A DNA stretch of 64,000 nucleotides from Bacteroidia bacterium (GCA_030427255.1 JAUHWY010000002.1:210377-274376), one strand, 5' to 3'; positions 55,488-64,000 are shown, numbered from the stretch's first letter. Notes: generated by a model not told the origin, from the sequence alone. Numbers and translations: made by a program.

Positions 55488-55518
55488 CAAAGATACCACT
55501 CCGCAATTTCTATGGCAA
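55488..55518 (-). promoter_or_regulatory. Promoter of the lipoprotein gene; predicts a leaderless mRNA
   Basis: On the minus strand TTG (plus 55516-55518), 20 nt, TATCTTTG (55488-55495), then aggc and ATG. The -7 box ends exactly 4 nt before the start codon. Confidence 0.55.
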
Positions 55519-55740
55519 TGCTTTGGCCGCTTCTTCCAGCATGGGTGCATTGCCCATGGCTGTCCTTGGCTCACAGTGCCTTTTGCTCTCCTTCATTTGG
55601 CAAGGCCTTGCGGTAGCTTCCGCTGGTCGCTTCCTCAGGCTGCCAAATGTAAGGCTCGCTTTAGGCAGCTGCCGCCGCGGCCAGGGCGTCCCTGGGAAGT
55701 TTTTTCTCCCTTCCTTTCTTCCATCTTTCATACTTCCGTT
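55510..55740 (-). repeat. GC-rich structured intergenic element, copy H
   Basis: Fills most of the 330-base gap 55484-55813. Perfect arms CATTTGGCA (55594-55602) and TGCCAAATG (55641-55649) flank, on the minus strand, GAGGAAGCGACCAGCGGAAG. That hairpin loop (GACCAGCGGAA) is nearly the one in copies D and E. The element is read on the minus strand; its 3' end is less well conserved than in other copies. Confidence 0.5.
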
Positions 55741-55813
55741 AACCATAGTCTTTATGTATTCTTCAAACCGGGCTGCTCTTGTTTATTGAGCCCATTGATT
55801 AATTTTAGCCCCT

Positions 55814-56803
55814 ATGATTAAGTACTGGTTGGCAAAGAATTTTATGTTGGGCAAGCACGACGCCGCAACTTTCCCTCCCGCCGAAGCCCTCAATCTTACA
55901 GCTCTTGAACATCCATTGGCTACCGACAGTTATTATTTTTATGGCATTTCACCGCAGGGCTATGTTTGGGTAGCTCGCCTAGCCGCACGCAGTAATAACC
56001 AATCCGAACTTTGGTTTGCTCTACGCATGCCCAACCATAAAAAATGGGTTGTGGAAGGGGTTTACCCCTCCGAACCGGGCAAATGGCCTGCTGCTTATGG
56101 ATTGTCTTTTGAGCGAAAAGGAGCCGGTTGGATTATTCGGTTCCAAGGAAGTTTTCCCTCCCCGAGAGGTGGCTCCGAAGAGGTCCGCTTTGAAGCAGAT
56201 TTTGAACCCTCTTCGCCCATCTTTGACTTTTCTCAACTCCGAGATAAAGAGCAAATAGCACGCGCCTTAGCTTCCATGCCTTGGAACAAAGCCCAATTCG
56301 AAAAGTTGAAATCCCTCAAAACTAGCCATATCGAACAGGCCGGTAACTACACTTGCCGCTTAGAATTGTCCGGCGAAAGCCACCAATGGCAAGCGCATGG
56401 AGCGCGCGACCACAGCACAGGGCATAGAGATTGGGATGCTTGGGGCGCCCACTCTTGGTTTACCGGATTTGATCCCCAAGGAAGAGGCTTCAACCTCTCC
56501 CTAGTACAATTCAGCGATTTGCCTGTATTAAGGGCAGGCTATTGTGCGGCTTTTTCGGCACACGCCAGCCCTTGGATTTCCGGGCCTTTACATCCCATTC
56601 GAAACCCATCGGGAGACATGCTACTGCAAAACCACCCCAAGCAAGAGCCAATAAGCCTAAGGTTCGAAACATTAGATAGCTTTAAGTTTCAAATGGGGGA
56701 ACATTACCAAATTGAAGAGGGCTGGGGCCATTTGCATTTGGGCAATCAAACTTTTTTGGGCATTTTGGAACGTGGAGCCCGCAAGAACCATAGCAATTCA
56801 TGA
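55814..56803 (+). CDS. CrtC/DUF7064-like lipocalin-fold protein, partner of the adjacent dikinase
   Basis: A 329-residue soluble protein without signal peptide. The motif ARDHSTGHRDWDAW (residues ~197-210) resembles RDHSxGxRxW of the DUF7064/hydroxyneurosporene-synthase-like (CrtC) beta-barrel family. The rest is beta-rich. Its stop overlaps the start of the PEP-synthase-like gene by 4 nt, so the two are coupled. From memory, animal 'putative phosphoenolpyruvate synthase' proteins carry a comparable domain fused to the dikinase, which would make this the split form. Function unknown; the family identification is moderate. Confidence 0.55.
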   Translation: MIKYWLAKNFMLGKHDAATFPPAEALNLTALEHPLATDSYYFYGISPQGYVWVARLAARSNNQSELWFALRMPNHKKWVVEGVYPSEPGKWPAAYGLSFERKGAGWIIRFQGSFPSPRGGSEEVRFEADFEPSSPIFDFSQLRDKEQIARALASMPWNKAQFEKLKSLKTSHIEQAGNYTCRLELSGESHQWQAHGARDHSTGHRDWDAWGAHSWFTGFDPQGRGFNLSLVQFSDLPVLRAGYCAAFSAHASPWISGPLHPIRNPSGDMLLQNHPKQEPISLRFETLDSFKFQMGEHYQIEEGWGHLHLGNQTFLGILERGARKNHSNS

Positions 56804-59205
56804 GTAGAATTATTTTATCGACCGCTCAAGAACAATCCTCTCTAGCCGGCGGAAAATTTAAAGGTTTGGTACAATTAGGCCATGCAGGCTTGAATGTGCC
56901 TCCCTTTTTTGCGTTACACTTAGAATCAGACACCATGCCCGGCGAATTACCGGAGGCCTTAAAGTCCTTTGCGGATAATCCGGTAGCAGTTCGATCTTCT
57001 GCTCAAAACGAAGACGGTCAAGACCAGTCCTTTGCAGGGCAATACGAGACCATCTTAAACGTAAAGCCTCTGGCCGATAAGGTTTGGATTGCTGCTTTAA
57101 AATGCAAAGCATCTGCCGATAGCGACAGGGTAAAAGCCTATCAGGATAGCTCGAATGGTTCCAATGACTTTGCGGTGGTTGTCCAACAAATGGTAGAGCC
57201 CATTTGGGCAGGCGTACTTTTCTCCATTGACCCGGTAAGAAATATGCACGACCGCATGCTTCTTTCCGCTGTCCGTGGGCAAGGGGAACAACTCGTTTCC
57301 GGCCAAGTCAACAGTCTGGATTCCGTCATTCCCAAATGGGGCAGCAATAAGGGGCAAGCTCTGGGGATGCCCGAGAACATGGACTGGAACCCTGAATGGA
57401 CCAAAGCACTTTTTGAAGGTGCCAAGGCCATGGAGGAACAACTTGGGGCTCCCCAAGACCTGGAATGGGCCATAGACGCCCAAGGAACCTTATGGTGGCT
57501 TCAATGCCGCCCGGTTACCACTTCTTCTTCATTTCATGTAAACGAACTCGATACCCAACTTAATGCCGACAGTGAGACGCATGATTGGTTTACCTTAGGC
57601 AATATTGGTGAAATGATGCCGGGAGCCGTAAGCCCTTTAACAGCACGTTTATTTGGTGGAGCCATTGAAGCCGGCCTCAGAGATTTTGCCAAGCGATCCG
57701 GTGCCTTACCCCAAAATGCGGCAACCCCTAGATACGTGCAGGTCTTTTATGGACGCTTGTTCTTTAACCTTAGCTCCTTGTATGATTTTGCCAGACATAC
57801 GGCTTTAAATCAAAAAGAGAATATTGAACGATCCATTGTAGGAAGAACCCTCAGCACGCCCGAGGTTGAACGAGAAACCAAAGGCCTTAGGCGTAGCCTA
57901 AATTTTTTAGGGCAAGTGCGCTATATTCAATCCGCTGGTGCCAGGTTACGTAGCTTGGAAAAATCTGCAGAGCTCTGGCAGCCTAGTTGGTCCGACAATC
58001 CTGAGCTTTTATTGGAACAACTGGCCAAAGGAGCCAAACGTATGGAGCAAGCGTTTATGCACCATTTTGCCACCTCCAGTCAATCGGGCTCTTATTATGC
58101 CGCCTTACTTCAAATGCTCGAAAAGCGTTTCCCTGAACCCGGAAAAGCAGCCGGTTTGGCCAATCAACTCCTTACCAGCATTGGTGCCATAGAAAGTGCT
58201 GACCCATTGGCCCGACTGGGAGACTTGGCAGATGAAATTCTTATGCATCCAAGCTTTGATCAAGCTTTTGTACAGGCAGATATAAGCGAAGCCCGCATCA
58301 TGCTAGAGCGCTATGCTCCCGAGTCTGTAACCCGAAAGTTTGCGGAGTTTATGGAAAGGCATGGCCATCGAGGCGTCCGCGAAGCAGAGTTTTTAGAACC
58401 AACCTGGGAGGAGGCCCCCGAAAGCTTGCTTGGAATGCTGCAACAAATGGTCCGCAGTGGGGGCAAAGCAGATGCCGTTGTTTCCAAGGCTTCTAAGCTC
58501 CCTAAGTTAAAATCGGGAGAGGCCTTCTTGGCGAAACTGTCAAGAGGTGCTGTGCTTAAACGTGAAAAATCCAAAGCTTTAGCCATTCGCATCATTCACC
58601 GTTTGCGCCAAGGTTATCGGCGCTTGGGTAACATCGCCAAACAACAAGGGCATCTTAACGAAGCAGAGGATATATTTTTTCTGTTGCCCGAAGAGCATGC
58701 CTTATTGTTTAAAAAAGGAATACCAAATGCCAAAGCTATTGTGGAAGGTCGAAGGCGTGCCTTCACCACCGCAAGTACCTTTCAATTTTCGGACTTGTTT
58801 CAAGGGCGCCCTTTCCCTAAATTACCTCAAATAAGGAAAAACCTTGAGGAGGGCCAATGGGCCGGGGTTCCGGTTAGTCCCGGAAAAGTAAAGGCCCAAG
58901 TCCGTATGGTCAGAAGCATGGAGGATGCCACTGCACTAAAGTCCGGCGAAATTATGGTAAGTGGCTTTACCGACATTGGCTGGACCCCTTACTATACCGT
59001 TGCCTCTGCTCTTATCACCGAAATGGGAAGCCCTCTTTCCCATGGGGCCGTTGTCGCCAGAGAATATGGACTTCCTGCCGTGGTTGGCGTTTCCGGAATT
59101 ATGGATGAACTCTCCACCGGAGACTTGGTAGAACTGGATGCATATAATGGAACCATTGTTTTGGTGCAAAAGGCAACCGCACAAGAAGCGCCATCTGACC
59201 CATAA
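56800..59205 (+). CDS. PEP synthase/rifampicin phosphotransferase-like dikinase
   Basis: An 801-residue cytosolic protein. The N-terminal ATP-grasp-like region has GGKFKGLVQLGHAGLNVPPF (17-36), AVRSSAQNEDGQDQSFAGQY (66-85) and LEWAIDAQGTLWWLQCRPV. A unique ~350-residue helical middle follows. The C-terminal swivelling phosphohistidine domain has His748 in MGSPLSHGAVVAREYGLPAV. This arrangement resembles rifampicin phosphotransferase and PEP-synthase-like proteins; a PEP-binding TIM barrel is absent. It would transfer a phosphoryl group from ATP via His748 to an unknown substrate. It is coupled to the CrtC/DUF7064-like gene. Confidence 0.85.
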   Translation: MSRIILSTAQEQSSLAGGKFKGLVQLGHAGLNVPPFFALHLESDTMPGELPEALKSFADNPVAVRSSAQNEDGQDQSFAGQYETILNVKPLADKVWIAALKCKASADSDRVKAYQDSSNGSNDFAVVVQQMVEPIWAGVLFSIDPVRNMHDRMLLSAVRGQGEQLVSGQVNSLDSVIPKWGSNKGQALGMPENMDWNPEWTKALFEGAKAMEEQLGAPQDLEWAIDAQGTLWWLQCRPVTTSSSFHVNELDTQLNADSETHDWFTLGNIGEMMPGAVSPLTARLFGGAIEAGLRDFAKRSGALPQNAATPRYVQVFYGRLFFNLSSLYDFARHTALNQKENIERSIVGRTLSTPEVERETKGLRRSLNFLGQVRYIQSAGARLRSLEKSAELWQPSWSDNPELLLEQLAKGAKRMEQAFMHHFATSSQSGSYYAALLQMLEKRFPEPGKAAGLANQLLTSIGAIESADPLARLGDLADEILMHPSFDQAFVQADISEARIMLERYAPESVTRKFAEFMERHGHRGVREAEFLEPTWEEAPESLLGMLQQMVRSGGKADAVVSKASKLPKLKSGEAFLAKLSRGAVLKREKSKALAIRIIHRLRQGYRRLGNIAKQQGHLNEAEDIFFLLPEEHALLFKKGIPNAKAIVEGRRRAFTTASTFQFSDLFQGRPFPKLPQIRKNLEEGQWAGVPVSPGKVKAQVRMVRSMEDATALKSGEIMVSGFTDIGWTPYYTVASALITEMGSPLSHGAVVAREYGLPAVVGVSGIMDELSTGDLVELDAYNGTIVLVQKATAQEAPSDP

Positions 59206-59415
59206 TTTTTTAATAGGAGATAAGCTTCGGTATCCGTTTACTCCAAAGCTTCGCTAGGGTTTTGCTGCCTTTACTAGATCAGTGAGGTCTTGTGTTTTCA
59301 AGTTTGTAACCTTGACTCCGAGATGCTGACCGTCAGTACAAAGCGTCAGGAACAGAGTTGCCGTCAGAAAAGCAAGGCATCCATGGGCTCATGGGCTGGC
59401 GTTTTGGTTATGGGC
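59206..59415. other. Short geneless interval after the dikinase gene
   Basis: About 210 bases without a gene. Three copies of CGTCAG occur at 59331, 59344 and 59362; I see no strong fold and no member of the GC-rich family. An acnA terminator follows. Confidence 0.4.
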
Positions 59416-59448
59416 AAAAAAAACGCCCCAAAAAAGAATGGGGCGTTT
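59416..59448 (-). terminator. Intrinsic terminator of acnA
   Basis: On the minus strand AAACGCCCCA...TGGGGCGTTT hairpin followed by T residues, just after the acnA stop at 59475. Confidence 0.8.
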
Positions 59449-59474
59449 GTAATGCGTGTTTTAGAGAGGTTGAC

Positions 59475-62180
59475 TTATGCCTTTTTGAGCAACTGACGTA
59501 AAACGTAGTGCAAAATTCCTCCGTTTTGGTAGTAAGCTACTTCAATTTCGGAGTCAAGGCGGGAGTCAGCTTCGAATGAAATGACCGTACCATCCTGCTT
59601 TACGGCTTCCACCTGCAGCGTTTGTTGAGGGCTTAGGCCTTCATTAATGCCTTTAATATGGAAGGTTTCGGTTCCGGACAAGCCTAGGCTCATGGCGTTT
59701 TCTCCGTTTTTGTATTGCAAAGGCAAAATGCCCATGCCTACTAAGTTGGAACGGTGTATACGCTCGTAACTTTCGGCAATAACGGCACGAACTCCAAGCA
59801 AATTGGGGCCTTTGGCAGCCCAGTCACGGCTGGAACCTGATCCGTATTCCTTACCACCCAAAACCACCATGGGCGTACCATCTTTTTGGTACCGCTCACT
59901 GGTTTCAAAAACCGTTAGGGTTTCTCCTGTAGGCTGGTACAAAGAGTAACCGCCTTCTTTTTCAACCAATTGGTTTTTGATACGCACATTGGCAAAAGTG
60001 CCGCGCATCATTACTTCGTGGTTTCCACGGCGAGATCCGTAAGAGTTAAAATCTTTGCGTTCTACTCCGTGGCTTTTTAGGTACTCACCCGCAGGATGGT
60101 CTTCGCGGAAAGATCCTGCCGGTGAAATATGGTCGGTGGTAACAGAGTCACCAAGCATCAGAAGTACTTTTGCCCCTTCAATATTTTGTGGAGAAGGCAA
60201 AGATTCCGGTAGGTCTTTAAAGAAAGGTGCTTCTTTAACATAGGTAGAGGAATCGTCCCATTGGAAAAGCTGGCCTTCGGGCGCTTTAAGGTTTTTCCAC
60301 TCTTCGTCTCCGTCAAATACGGTGGCGTAGTTTTCCTTATAGGAAGCCGGGTCAAGTACAGCGTTTCTGAGCTCTGCAATTTCGGCGTCGCTGGGCCAGA
60401 TGTCCTTCATAAACACCGGATCGCCATTGGCATCGGTTCCAATGGGTTCTGTAGTAAGGTCTATATCGGTGCGGCCTGCCAAAGCATAAACTACCACCAG
60501 CATAGGAGAAGCCAAGAAGTTCATTTTTACCTGAGGGTGCACCCGCGCTTCGAAGTTTCTGTTGCCGGAGAGTACGGAGGAAACCACCAAGTCATTTTCT
60601 TCGATGGCCTTGGCAATGTGGGGAGGTAAGGCTCCGGAGTTGCCAATACAGGTGGTGCAACCATAACCCACTACATGAAAGCGAAGGGCTTCCAAATATT
60701 CAAGCAAGCCTGCTTTTTCCAAATAATGCGTTACCACTTTGGAGCCGGGGGCCAAGGAGGTCTTAACCCATGGCCGTACATCCAATCCTCTTTCAATGGC
60801 CTTTTTAGCAACCAAACCTGCGCCCAACATTACGCTTGGGTTGCTGGTGTTGGTGCAGGAAGTAATGGCGGCAATCACCACGCTTGCGTCGGAAAGGGTA
60901 TAGCGCAAATCGCCCTGAGTTACTTCAGTGGAACGCAACATGCCTTCTTCAGCAGCAGCGTTTTGTCTTTCCCCGGCCTCTACGTAGCTTCTGCTAAAGG
61001 TATCTTTTAAGATGTGGCGAACTTGACGATCAAGGTTACGCACCAAAATGCGGTCTTGGGGTCTTTTAGGACCGGCTACTGCGGGTTCTAGAGTACCCAA
61101 ATCCAGTTCTAAAGAAGTGGAGTATTGGATTTCGTCTTCGTTTTGGCGCCACAGCATGTTTTCCTTGCAGTAGGTCTCTACCATTTGCACATGGTCTTCG
61201 GGGCGAGCCGTGCGACGCATGTATTCTAAGGTTTGGTCATCGATTGGGAAATAGGTAATGGTGCAACCAAACTCCGGACTCATATTGGAAATGGTGGCAC
61301 GGTCGGGCACGGAAAGGTTGTTTAGTCCGTCGCCATAAACCTCTACAAACTTGCCTACCACTCCATGCTTGCGCAACAGTTCGGTAATGGCAAGCACCAT
61401 GTCCGTAGCGGTGGCCCCTGCGGGCAGTTGACCGGTGAGTTTGAGACCTACTACTTCGGGCATGATAAAATAAGAAGGCTGGCCAAGCATAGCGGCCTCA
61501 GCCTCAATACCACCTACGCCCCAGGCAACCACACCAATGCCATTTACCATAGGCGTATGTGAGTCGGTTCCAAAACAAGAGTCAGGGAAGGCCATTCCGT
61601 CGCGAACAAGCACTCCTTTGGAAAGGAATTCTAGGTTTACTTGGTGGCAAATGCCCATACCGGGAGGAACGGCAGTGAAATTGTCGAAGGCTTTTTGTGC
61701 CCATTTAAGCAGCTGGTAGCGTTCGCCATTGCGTTCATATTCCAGAGCCACGTTGCGTTGCAGAGCGCTGTTTGTGCCATAGTATTCTACCTGTACCGAG
61801 TGGTCAATAACCAAATCGACAGGGACAAGCGGGTTGATTTTAGACACGTCTTTGCCTTTGCGTCCGGCTTCGGCGCGGAGGGAAGCTAAATCTACTACAC
61901 AAGGAACTCCGGTAAAGTCTTGCAACAAAACTCTGGCAGGAGTAAAAGGAATATCTTTATCGGACTTGGCTGGTGTCCAACCTAAAATGGTTTCGACATT
62001 TTCTTTGGTTACCCGAAGGCCATCGCAATTGCGCAGTGCATTTTCGAGCAAGACCCTTATGGAAAAAGGGAGTTTGCTAATGGCATGTCCTTGGCTTTGC
62101 AGAGATTTTAGGCTATGGTACTGAACCTTTCCTTGGGGAGTGTCCAGCGATTTCAGGGTTCCGAAAACGTCGTTGCTCAT
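59475..62180 (-). CDS. acnA: Aconitate hydratase A
   Basis: A 901-residue aconitase of the AcnA/IRP type. The [4Fe-4S] ligands are the Cys in ITSCTNTSNPSVML (near residue 443) and the pair in GCTTCIGNSGALP (near 509 and 512), spaced as in AcnA. Substrate motifs include DSHTPMVNGIGVVAWGVGGI, and the swivel domain has GSRRGNHEVMMRG and GSSRDWAAKGP. It interconverts citrate and isocitrate in the TCA cycle. A TACTTTTG box (minus strand, 62232-62239) lies 51 nt upstream. Confidence 0.97.
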   Translation of the reverse strand: MSNDVFGTLKSLDTPQGKVQYHSLKSLQSQGHAISKLPFSIRVLLENALRNCDGLRVTKENVETILGWTPAKSDKDIPFTPARVLLQDFTGVPCVVDLASLRAEAGRKGKDVSKINPLVPVDLVIDHSVQVEYYGTNSALQRNVALEYERNGERYQLLKWAQKAFDNFTAVPPGMGICHQVNLEFLSKGVLVRDGMAFPDSCFGTDSHTPMVNGIGVVAWGVGGIEAEAAMLGQPSYFIMPEVVGLKLTGQLPAGATATDMVLAITELLRKHGVVGKFVEVYGDGLNNLSVPDRATISNMSPEFGCTITYFPIDDQTLEYMRRTARPEDHVQMVETYCKENMLWRQNEDEIQYSTSLELDLGTLEPAVAGPKRPQDRILVRNLDRQVRHILKDTFSRSYVEAGERQNAAAEEGMLRSTEVTQGDLRYTLSDASVVIAAITSCTNTSNPSVMLGAGLVAKKAIERGLDVRPWVKTSLAPGSKVVTHYLEKAGLLEYLEALRFHVVGYGCTTCIGNSGALPPHIAKAIEENDLVVSSVLSGNRNFEARVHPQVKMNFLASPMLVVVYALAGRTDIDLTTEPIGTDANGDPVFMKDIWPSDAEIAELRNAVLDPASYKENYATVFDGDEEWKNLKAPEGQLFQWDDSSTYVKEAPFFKDLPESLPSPQNIEGAKVLLMLGDSVTTDHISPAGSFREDHPAGEYLKSHGVERKDFNSYGSRRGNHEVMMRGTFANVRIKNQLVEKEGGYSLYQPTGETLTVFETSERYQKDGTPMVVLGGKEYGSGSSRDWAAKGPNLLGVRAVIAESYERIHRSNLVGMGILPLQYKNGENAMSLGLSGTETFHIKGINEGLSPQQTLQVEAVKQDGTVISFEADSRLDSEIEVAYYQNGGILHYVLRQLLKKA

Positions 62181-62231
62181 AAGATGGATTGCATTTATGC
62201 GTTAATTGCCACAGGCCTGCGGCTTTGTGCG

Positions 62232-62239
62232 CAAAAGTA
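62232..62239 (-). promoter_or_regulatory. -7 box of acnA promoter
   Basis: TACTTTTG on the minus strand, exact consensus, 51 nt before the ATG. Confidence 0.45.
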
Positions 62240-62339
62240 ACAATTTATCCCTTGTTTAGGGGGTTTTTAAGCGATTAAAACGAGGAAAAAGGCACATTTT
62301 TTGTTGTAAACGAAATAAGCTGCAGCAATGGCTGAGTAG

Positions 62340-62515
62340 GCACGGGGTTTTGAATCGGAGCGCGGGCCCCGGCGAAGGGCGGTACCGCCCGGTTATGGCA
62401 GGGTTGCGGACTGTGCCGGGGACAGGGCGGAGGGACAAGCCCCTGTGGCCGGCTACAGACCGCCCCTGCCATGGCCGGGAGTAAAGCCCGGAGACGGATT
62501 AGGCCCCCAAAACAA
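62340..62515 (+). repeat. GC-rich structured intergenic element, copy I
   Basis: Lies in the ~395-base divergent gap between acnA and rpsF. It contains the palindrome GGGCGGTACCGCCC (62377-62390), an outer TGGCAGGG/CCCTGCCA stem and an inner ACAGGG-CGGAGGGACAAGC-CCTGT hairpin. It ends GCCCGGAGACGGATTAGGCC, then CCCAAAAC, nearly identical to the 3' end of copy C. It stops before the rpsF promoter at 62523. Confidence 0.62.
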
Positions 62516-62522
62516 ATAGTCC

Positions 62523-62552
62523 TTGATTTTTATGGGGAAATTCCTATCTTTG
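62523..62552 (+). promoter_or_regulatory. Promoter of rpsF-rpsR-rplI (TTG-N19-TATCTTTG)
   Basis: TTG at 62523-62525 and TATCTTTG at 62545-62552, exactly 19 nt apart. The ATG is 23 nt after the -7 box, so the leader is short. Confidence 0.7.
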
Positions 62553-62575
62553 CAGCCCTAATTTTAATTGAAATT

Positions 62576-62917
62576 ATGCATCAGTATGAATCGATGTTCA
62601 TCCTCACCCCTGTGTTGAGCGATGAGCAGCTTCAAGAGGCCGTTGACCGCTACAGGGAGCTGTTGAAGGAAAACGGTTGCGAAGTCGTTAACGACGAGTC
62701 TTGGGGCCTACGCAAACTGGCTTACCCGATCCAGAAAAAATCAACGGGTTTTTATCATTTGTTCGAATTTAAAGCCGATCCAACCTTCGTAGATAAGTGG
62801 GAATTGGCTTTCCGTCGCGACGAGCGAATCATCCGTTTTGGAACTTTCCGCTTGGACAAGCATGCGGTAGAGTACAACCAAAAGCGCCGTGAGAAATTGG
62901 CGTCTAAATCCAAATAA
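62576..62917 (+). CDS. rpsF: 30S ribosomal protein S6
   Basis: A 113-residue protein starting at ATG 62576 ([20 protein letters not shown]). The frame to 62471 runs through the GC-rich element and promoter and is rejected. [20 protein letters not shown] and [20 protein letters not shown] are typical S6 motifs. It pairs with S18 in the 30S platform. The promoter is directly upstream. The order rpsF-rpsR-rplI is conserved. Confidence 0.95.
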   Translation: MHQYESMFILTPVLSDEQLQEAVDRYRELLKENGCEVVNDESWGLRKLAYPIQKKSTGFYHLFEFKADPTFVDKWELAFRRDERIIRFGTFRLDKHAVEYNQKRREKLASKSK

Positions 62918-62926
62918 TTACGAGTT

Positions 62927-63223
62927 ATGAGCAGCGTTATCGAACAAAATGCCAAAGAAGGCAACCAGTCAGAAATACGTTATTTGACTCCTCCTCCTAT
63001 TGAGGTTAAAAAGGAGAAATATTGCCGCTTCAAAAAGGCAGGCATCAAATACATCGATTACAAAGACCCCGATTATTTGTTGAAGTTGGTGAACGAGCAA
63101 GGTAAAATTTTGCCTCGTCGTATTACCGGCACTTCTATGAAATATCAAGGTCGAGTGGCACAAGCTGTAAAGCGTGCGCGCCACATGGCTTTGATGCCTT
63201 ACGTAACCGATTTGCTGAAATAA
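62927..63223 (+). CDS. rpsR: 30S ribosomal protein S18
   Basis: A 98-residue protein with S18 motifs [20 protein letters not shown] and [20 protein letters not shown]. The ~25-residue N-terminal extension is typical of Bacteroidota S18. It binds S6 in the small ribosomal subunit. It lies 10 nt after rpsF and 14 nt before rplI, in one operon. Confidence 0.97.
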   Translation: MSSVIEQNAKEGNQSEIRYLTPPPIEVKKEKYCRFKKAGIKYIDYKDPDYLLKLVNEQGKILPRRITGTSMKYQGRVAQAVKRARHMALMPYVTDLLK

Positions 63224-63236
63224 AACCGGGAGAGTC

Positions 63237-63683
63237 ATGAAAATTATTCTTAAACAAGACATACAGAGCCTTGGCTTCGCCAACGACGTGGTTGAAGTGA
63301 AAAATGGCTACGCTCGGAATTACCTTATCCCTCAAGGATTGGCCGTTGCGGCTACTTCTTCAGCCCTTAAGGTGCACCAAGAAAACATGCGTCAACAAGC
63401 ACACAAAGCCGAGAAAATGCTCGACGAGGCCAAAAGTTTGGCTGAGCGTATTGGTGGCGTTAAATTAAAAATCGGTGCAAAAGTGGGCGAGAGCGGAAAA
63501 ATCTTTGGTTCCATCAATACCGTAATGCTTGCCGAGGCCTTGGCCGGTGAAGGCATTTCCGTGGAGCGTCGTCGCCTAAAATTGGCCGATGAGTCCATTC
63601 GTGAGGTGGGTACCTACAAAGCTTCTGCTTTGTTGCACAAAGAGGTTTCTGCCGATTTTGAGTTTGAGGTGGTTGCCGAGTAA
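63237..63683 (+). CDS. rplI: 50S ribosomal protein L9
   Basis: A 148-residue protein. The N-terminal domain starts MKIILKQDIQSLGFANDVVE with GYARNYLIPQGLAV. A long connecting helix (~45-75) leads to a C-terminal domain with GEGISVERRRLKLADESIRE. It binds 23S rRNA. It is the last gene of the rpsF operon, followed by a strong terminator. Confidence 0.97.
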   Translation: MKIILKQDIQSLGFANDVVEVKNGYARNYLIPQGLAVAATSSALKVHQENMRQQAHKAEKMLDEAKSLAERIGGVKLKIGAKVGESGKIFGSINTVMLAEALAGEGISVERRRLKLADESIREVGTYKASALLHKEVSADFEFEVVAE

Positions 63684-63709
63684 GCACCAGCATACATTAC
63701 TGTTTTAAT

Positions 63710-63735
63710 AGCCCGGGTGACCGGGCTTTTTTTTT
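63710..63735 (+). terminator. Intrinsic terminator of the rpsF-rpsR-rplI operon
   Basis: AGCCCGG-gtga-CCGGGCT hairpin followed by T residues, 27 nt after the rplI stop. Confidence 0.85.
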
Positions 63736-63759
63736 GCCTAATCCATCATTCAACGGTAG

Positions 63760-63900
63760 CACGGAAAAGGTGGCAGACAGCGACGCGAAGGTGCCAAGGT
63801 TTCAGCGCGGTAGGAACTAGGCGTGAAATAGATAGCGCCGTCAAAGGCCTCTTTGCGGCTTTGCGACTTTGCGTGAATCCGTTAACGTGGCAAAAGGGCA
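63760..63900. repeat. Intergenic repeat with 8-nt period TTTGCGnC and inverted partner
   Basis: The gap 63684-64000 contains no gene. At ~63849-63876 the units TTTGCGGC, TTTGCGAC and TTTGCGTG follow directly, an 8-nt period. A degenerate inverse copy (GCGACGCGAAGGTGCCAAGG) lies at ~63779. Similar CTTTGCGnCTTTGCG strings are known to me from many bacterial genomes as scattered intergenic repeats. It does not match the GC-rich family above. Confidence 0.5.
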
Positions 63901-63947
63901 CGCAGAGATTCTGTGTTAATTTCCAAAAGGAAATAGCCAATTTTCTT

Positions 63948-63955
63948 TAACTTTG
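63948..63955 (+). promoter_or_regulatory. -7 box near right edge, for a gene beyond the window
   Basis: TAACTTTG, exact consensus. The next gene would begin past base 64000, so this is a single weak indication. Confidence 0.3.
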
Positions 63956-64000
63956 CTTCAAATCAGCAAAAGCTAGATTCGAAGGTTCTGCGGCATTTTG

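Noticed and set aside
62471..62575. 35-residue N-terminal extension of rpsF
   Set aside because: It crosses the structured element and the promoter; S6 begins MHQYESMF at 62576.
62553..62575. S6:S18 autoregulatory leader structure before rpsF
   Set aside because: The predicted leader is only ~18 nt, too short for the known S6:S18-binding motif.

Overview
The window reads as chromosomal core from a Bacteroidota bacterium, probably of the Flavobacteriales or a near relative. The evidence is: type IX secretion (T9SS) C-terminal sorting domains on two large secreted proteins, one a SprB-repeat adhesin; promoters of the Bacteroidota form TTTG-N19-TAnnTTTG; families largely confined to the phylum (DUF4286, DUF2851, TIGR02757); and the order rpsF-rpsR-rplI. 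No rRNA, CRISPR array, transposase, integrase or phage gene was seen. Genes are packed tightly on both strands, with many 4-nt start/stop overlaps.

Layout. 1-1.2 kb: end of a flavin-reductase-like gene, DUF4286 and DinB. 1.2-7.9 kb: small outer-membrane barrel, ychF, ruvX-def, dacB (PBP4), a secreted WD40-like protein and a putative DNA-binding protein. 8-14 kb: predicted aminopeptidase, RND/MMPL exporter, fabG, a VWA membrane protein. 14-21.4 kb: gltX-folB-CWC zinc protein, a class III aminotransferase, and an operon of LON-domain protein, M61 peptidase, MazG-like and TIGR02757. 21.4-30.2 kb: ftsK-lolA-like pair, FAA hydrolase, an NSS sodium symporter with its 44-residue MetS-like partner (an easily missed gene), RmlD-like reductase and DUF2851. 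30.5-38 kb: parC, NAD-binding protein, ferredoxin-fused reductase, YkgJ, 2OG oxygenase, AlbA_2 protein, sucD. 38-46 kb: T9SS subtilisin, M1 aminopeptidase lipoprotein, enolase, tRNA-Glu, rpsT. 46-56 kb: SprB-repeat adhesin, sterol-desaturase-family hydroxylase with murB, ABC-F protein, response regulator, a lipoprotein. 55.8-64 kb: a two-gene unit (CrtC/DUF7064-like protein plus PEP-synthase-like dikinase), aconitase, and rpsF-rpsR-rplI.

Most of the coding content is ordinary housekeeping. The structure that genes do not explain is a family of nine GC-rich, strongly folded intergenic elements, about one per 7 kb. They share a conserved 3' end (roughly GGAT-AGGC-GCCCAAAA), an apical hairpin with a GACCnnnGGAA-like loop, and compensating long stems. 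They look like divergent members of a dispersed structured repeat or RNA family, perhaps related to the Flavo-1 RNA motif. Other points worth following are a set of promoters whose -7 box ends exactly 4 nt before the ATG (predicted leaderless mRNAs), an A/B alternation in the SprB repeats, the two-gene dikinase unit, and an 8-nt periodic TTTGCGnC repeat near the right edge.
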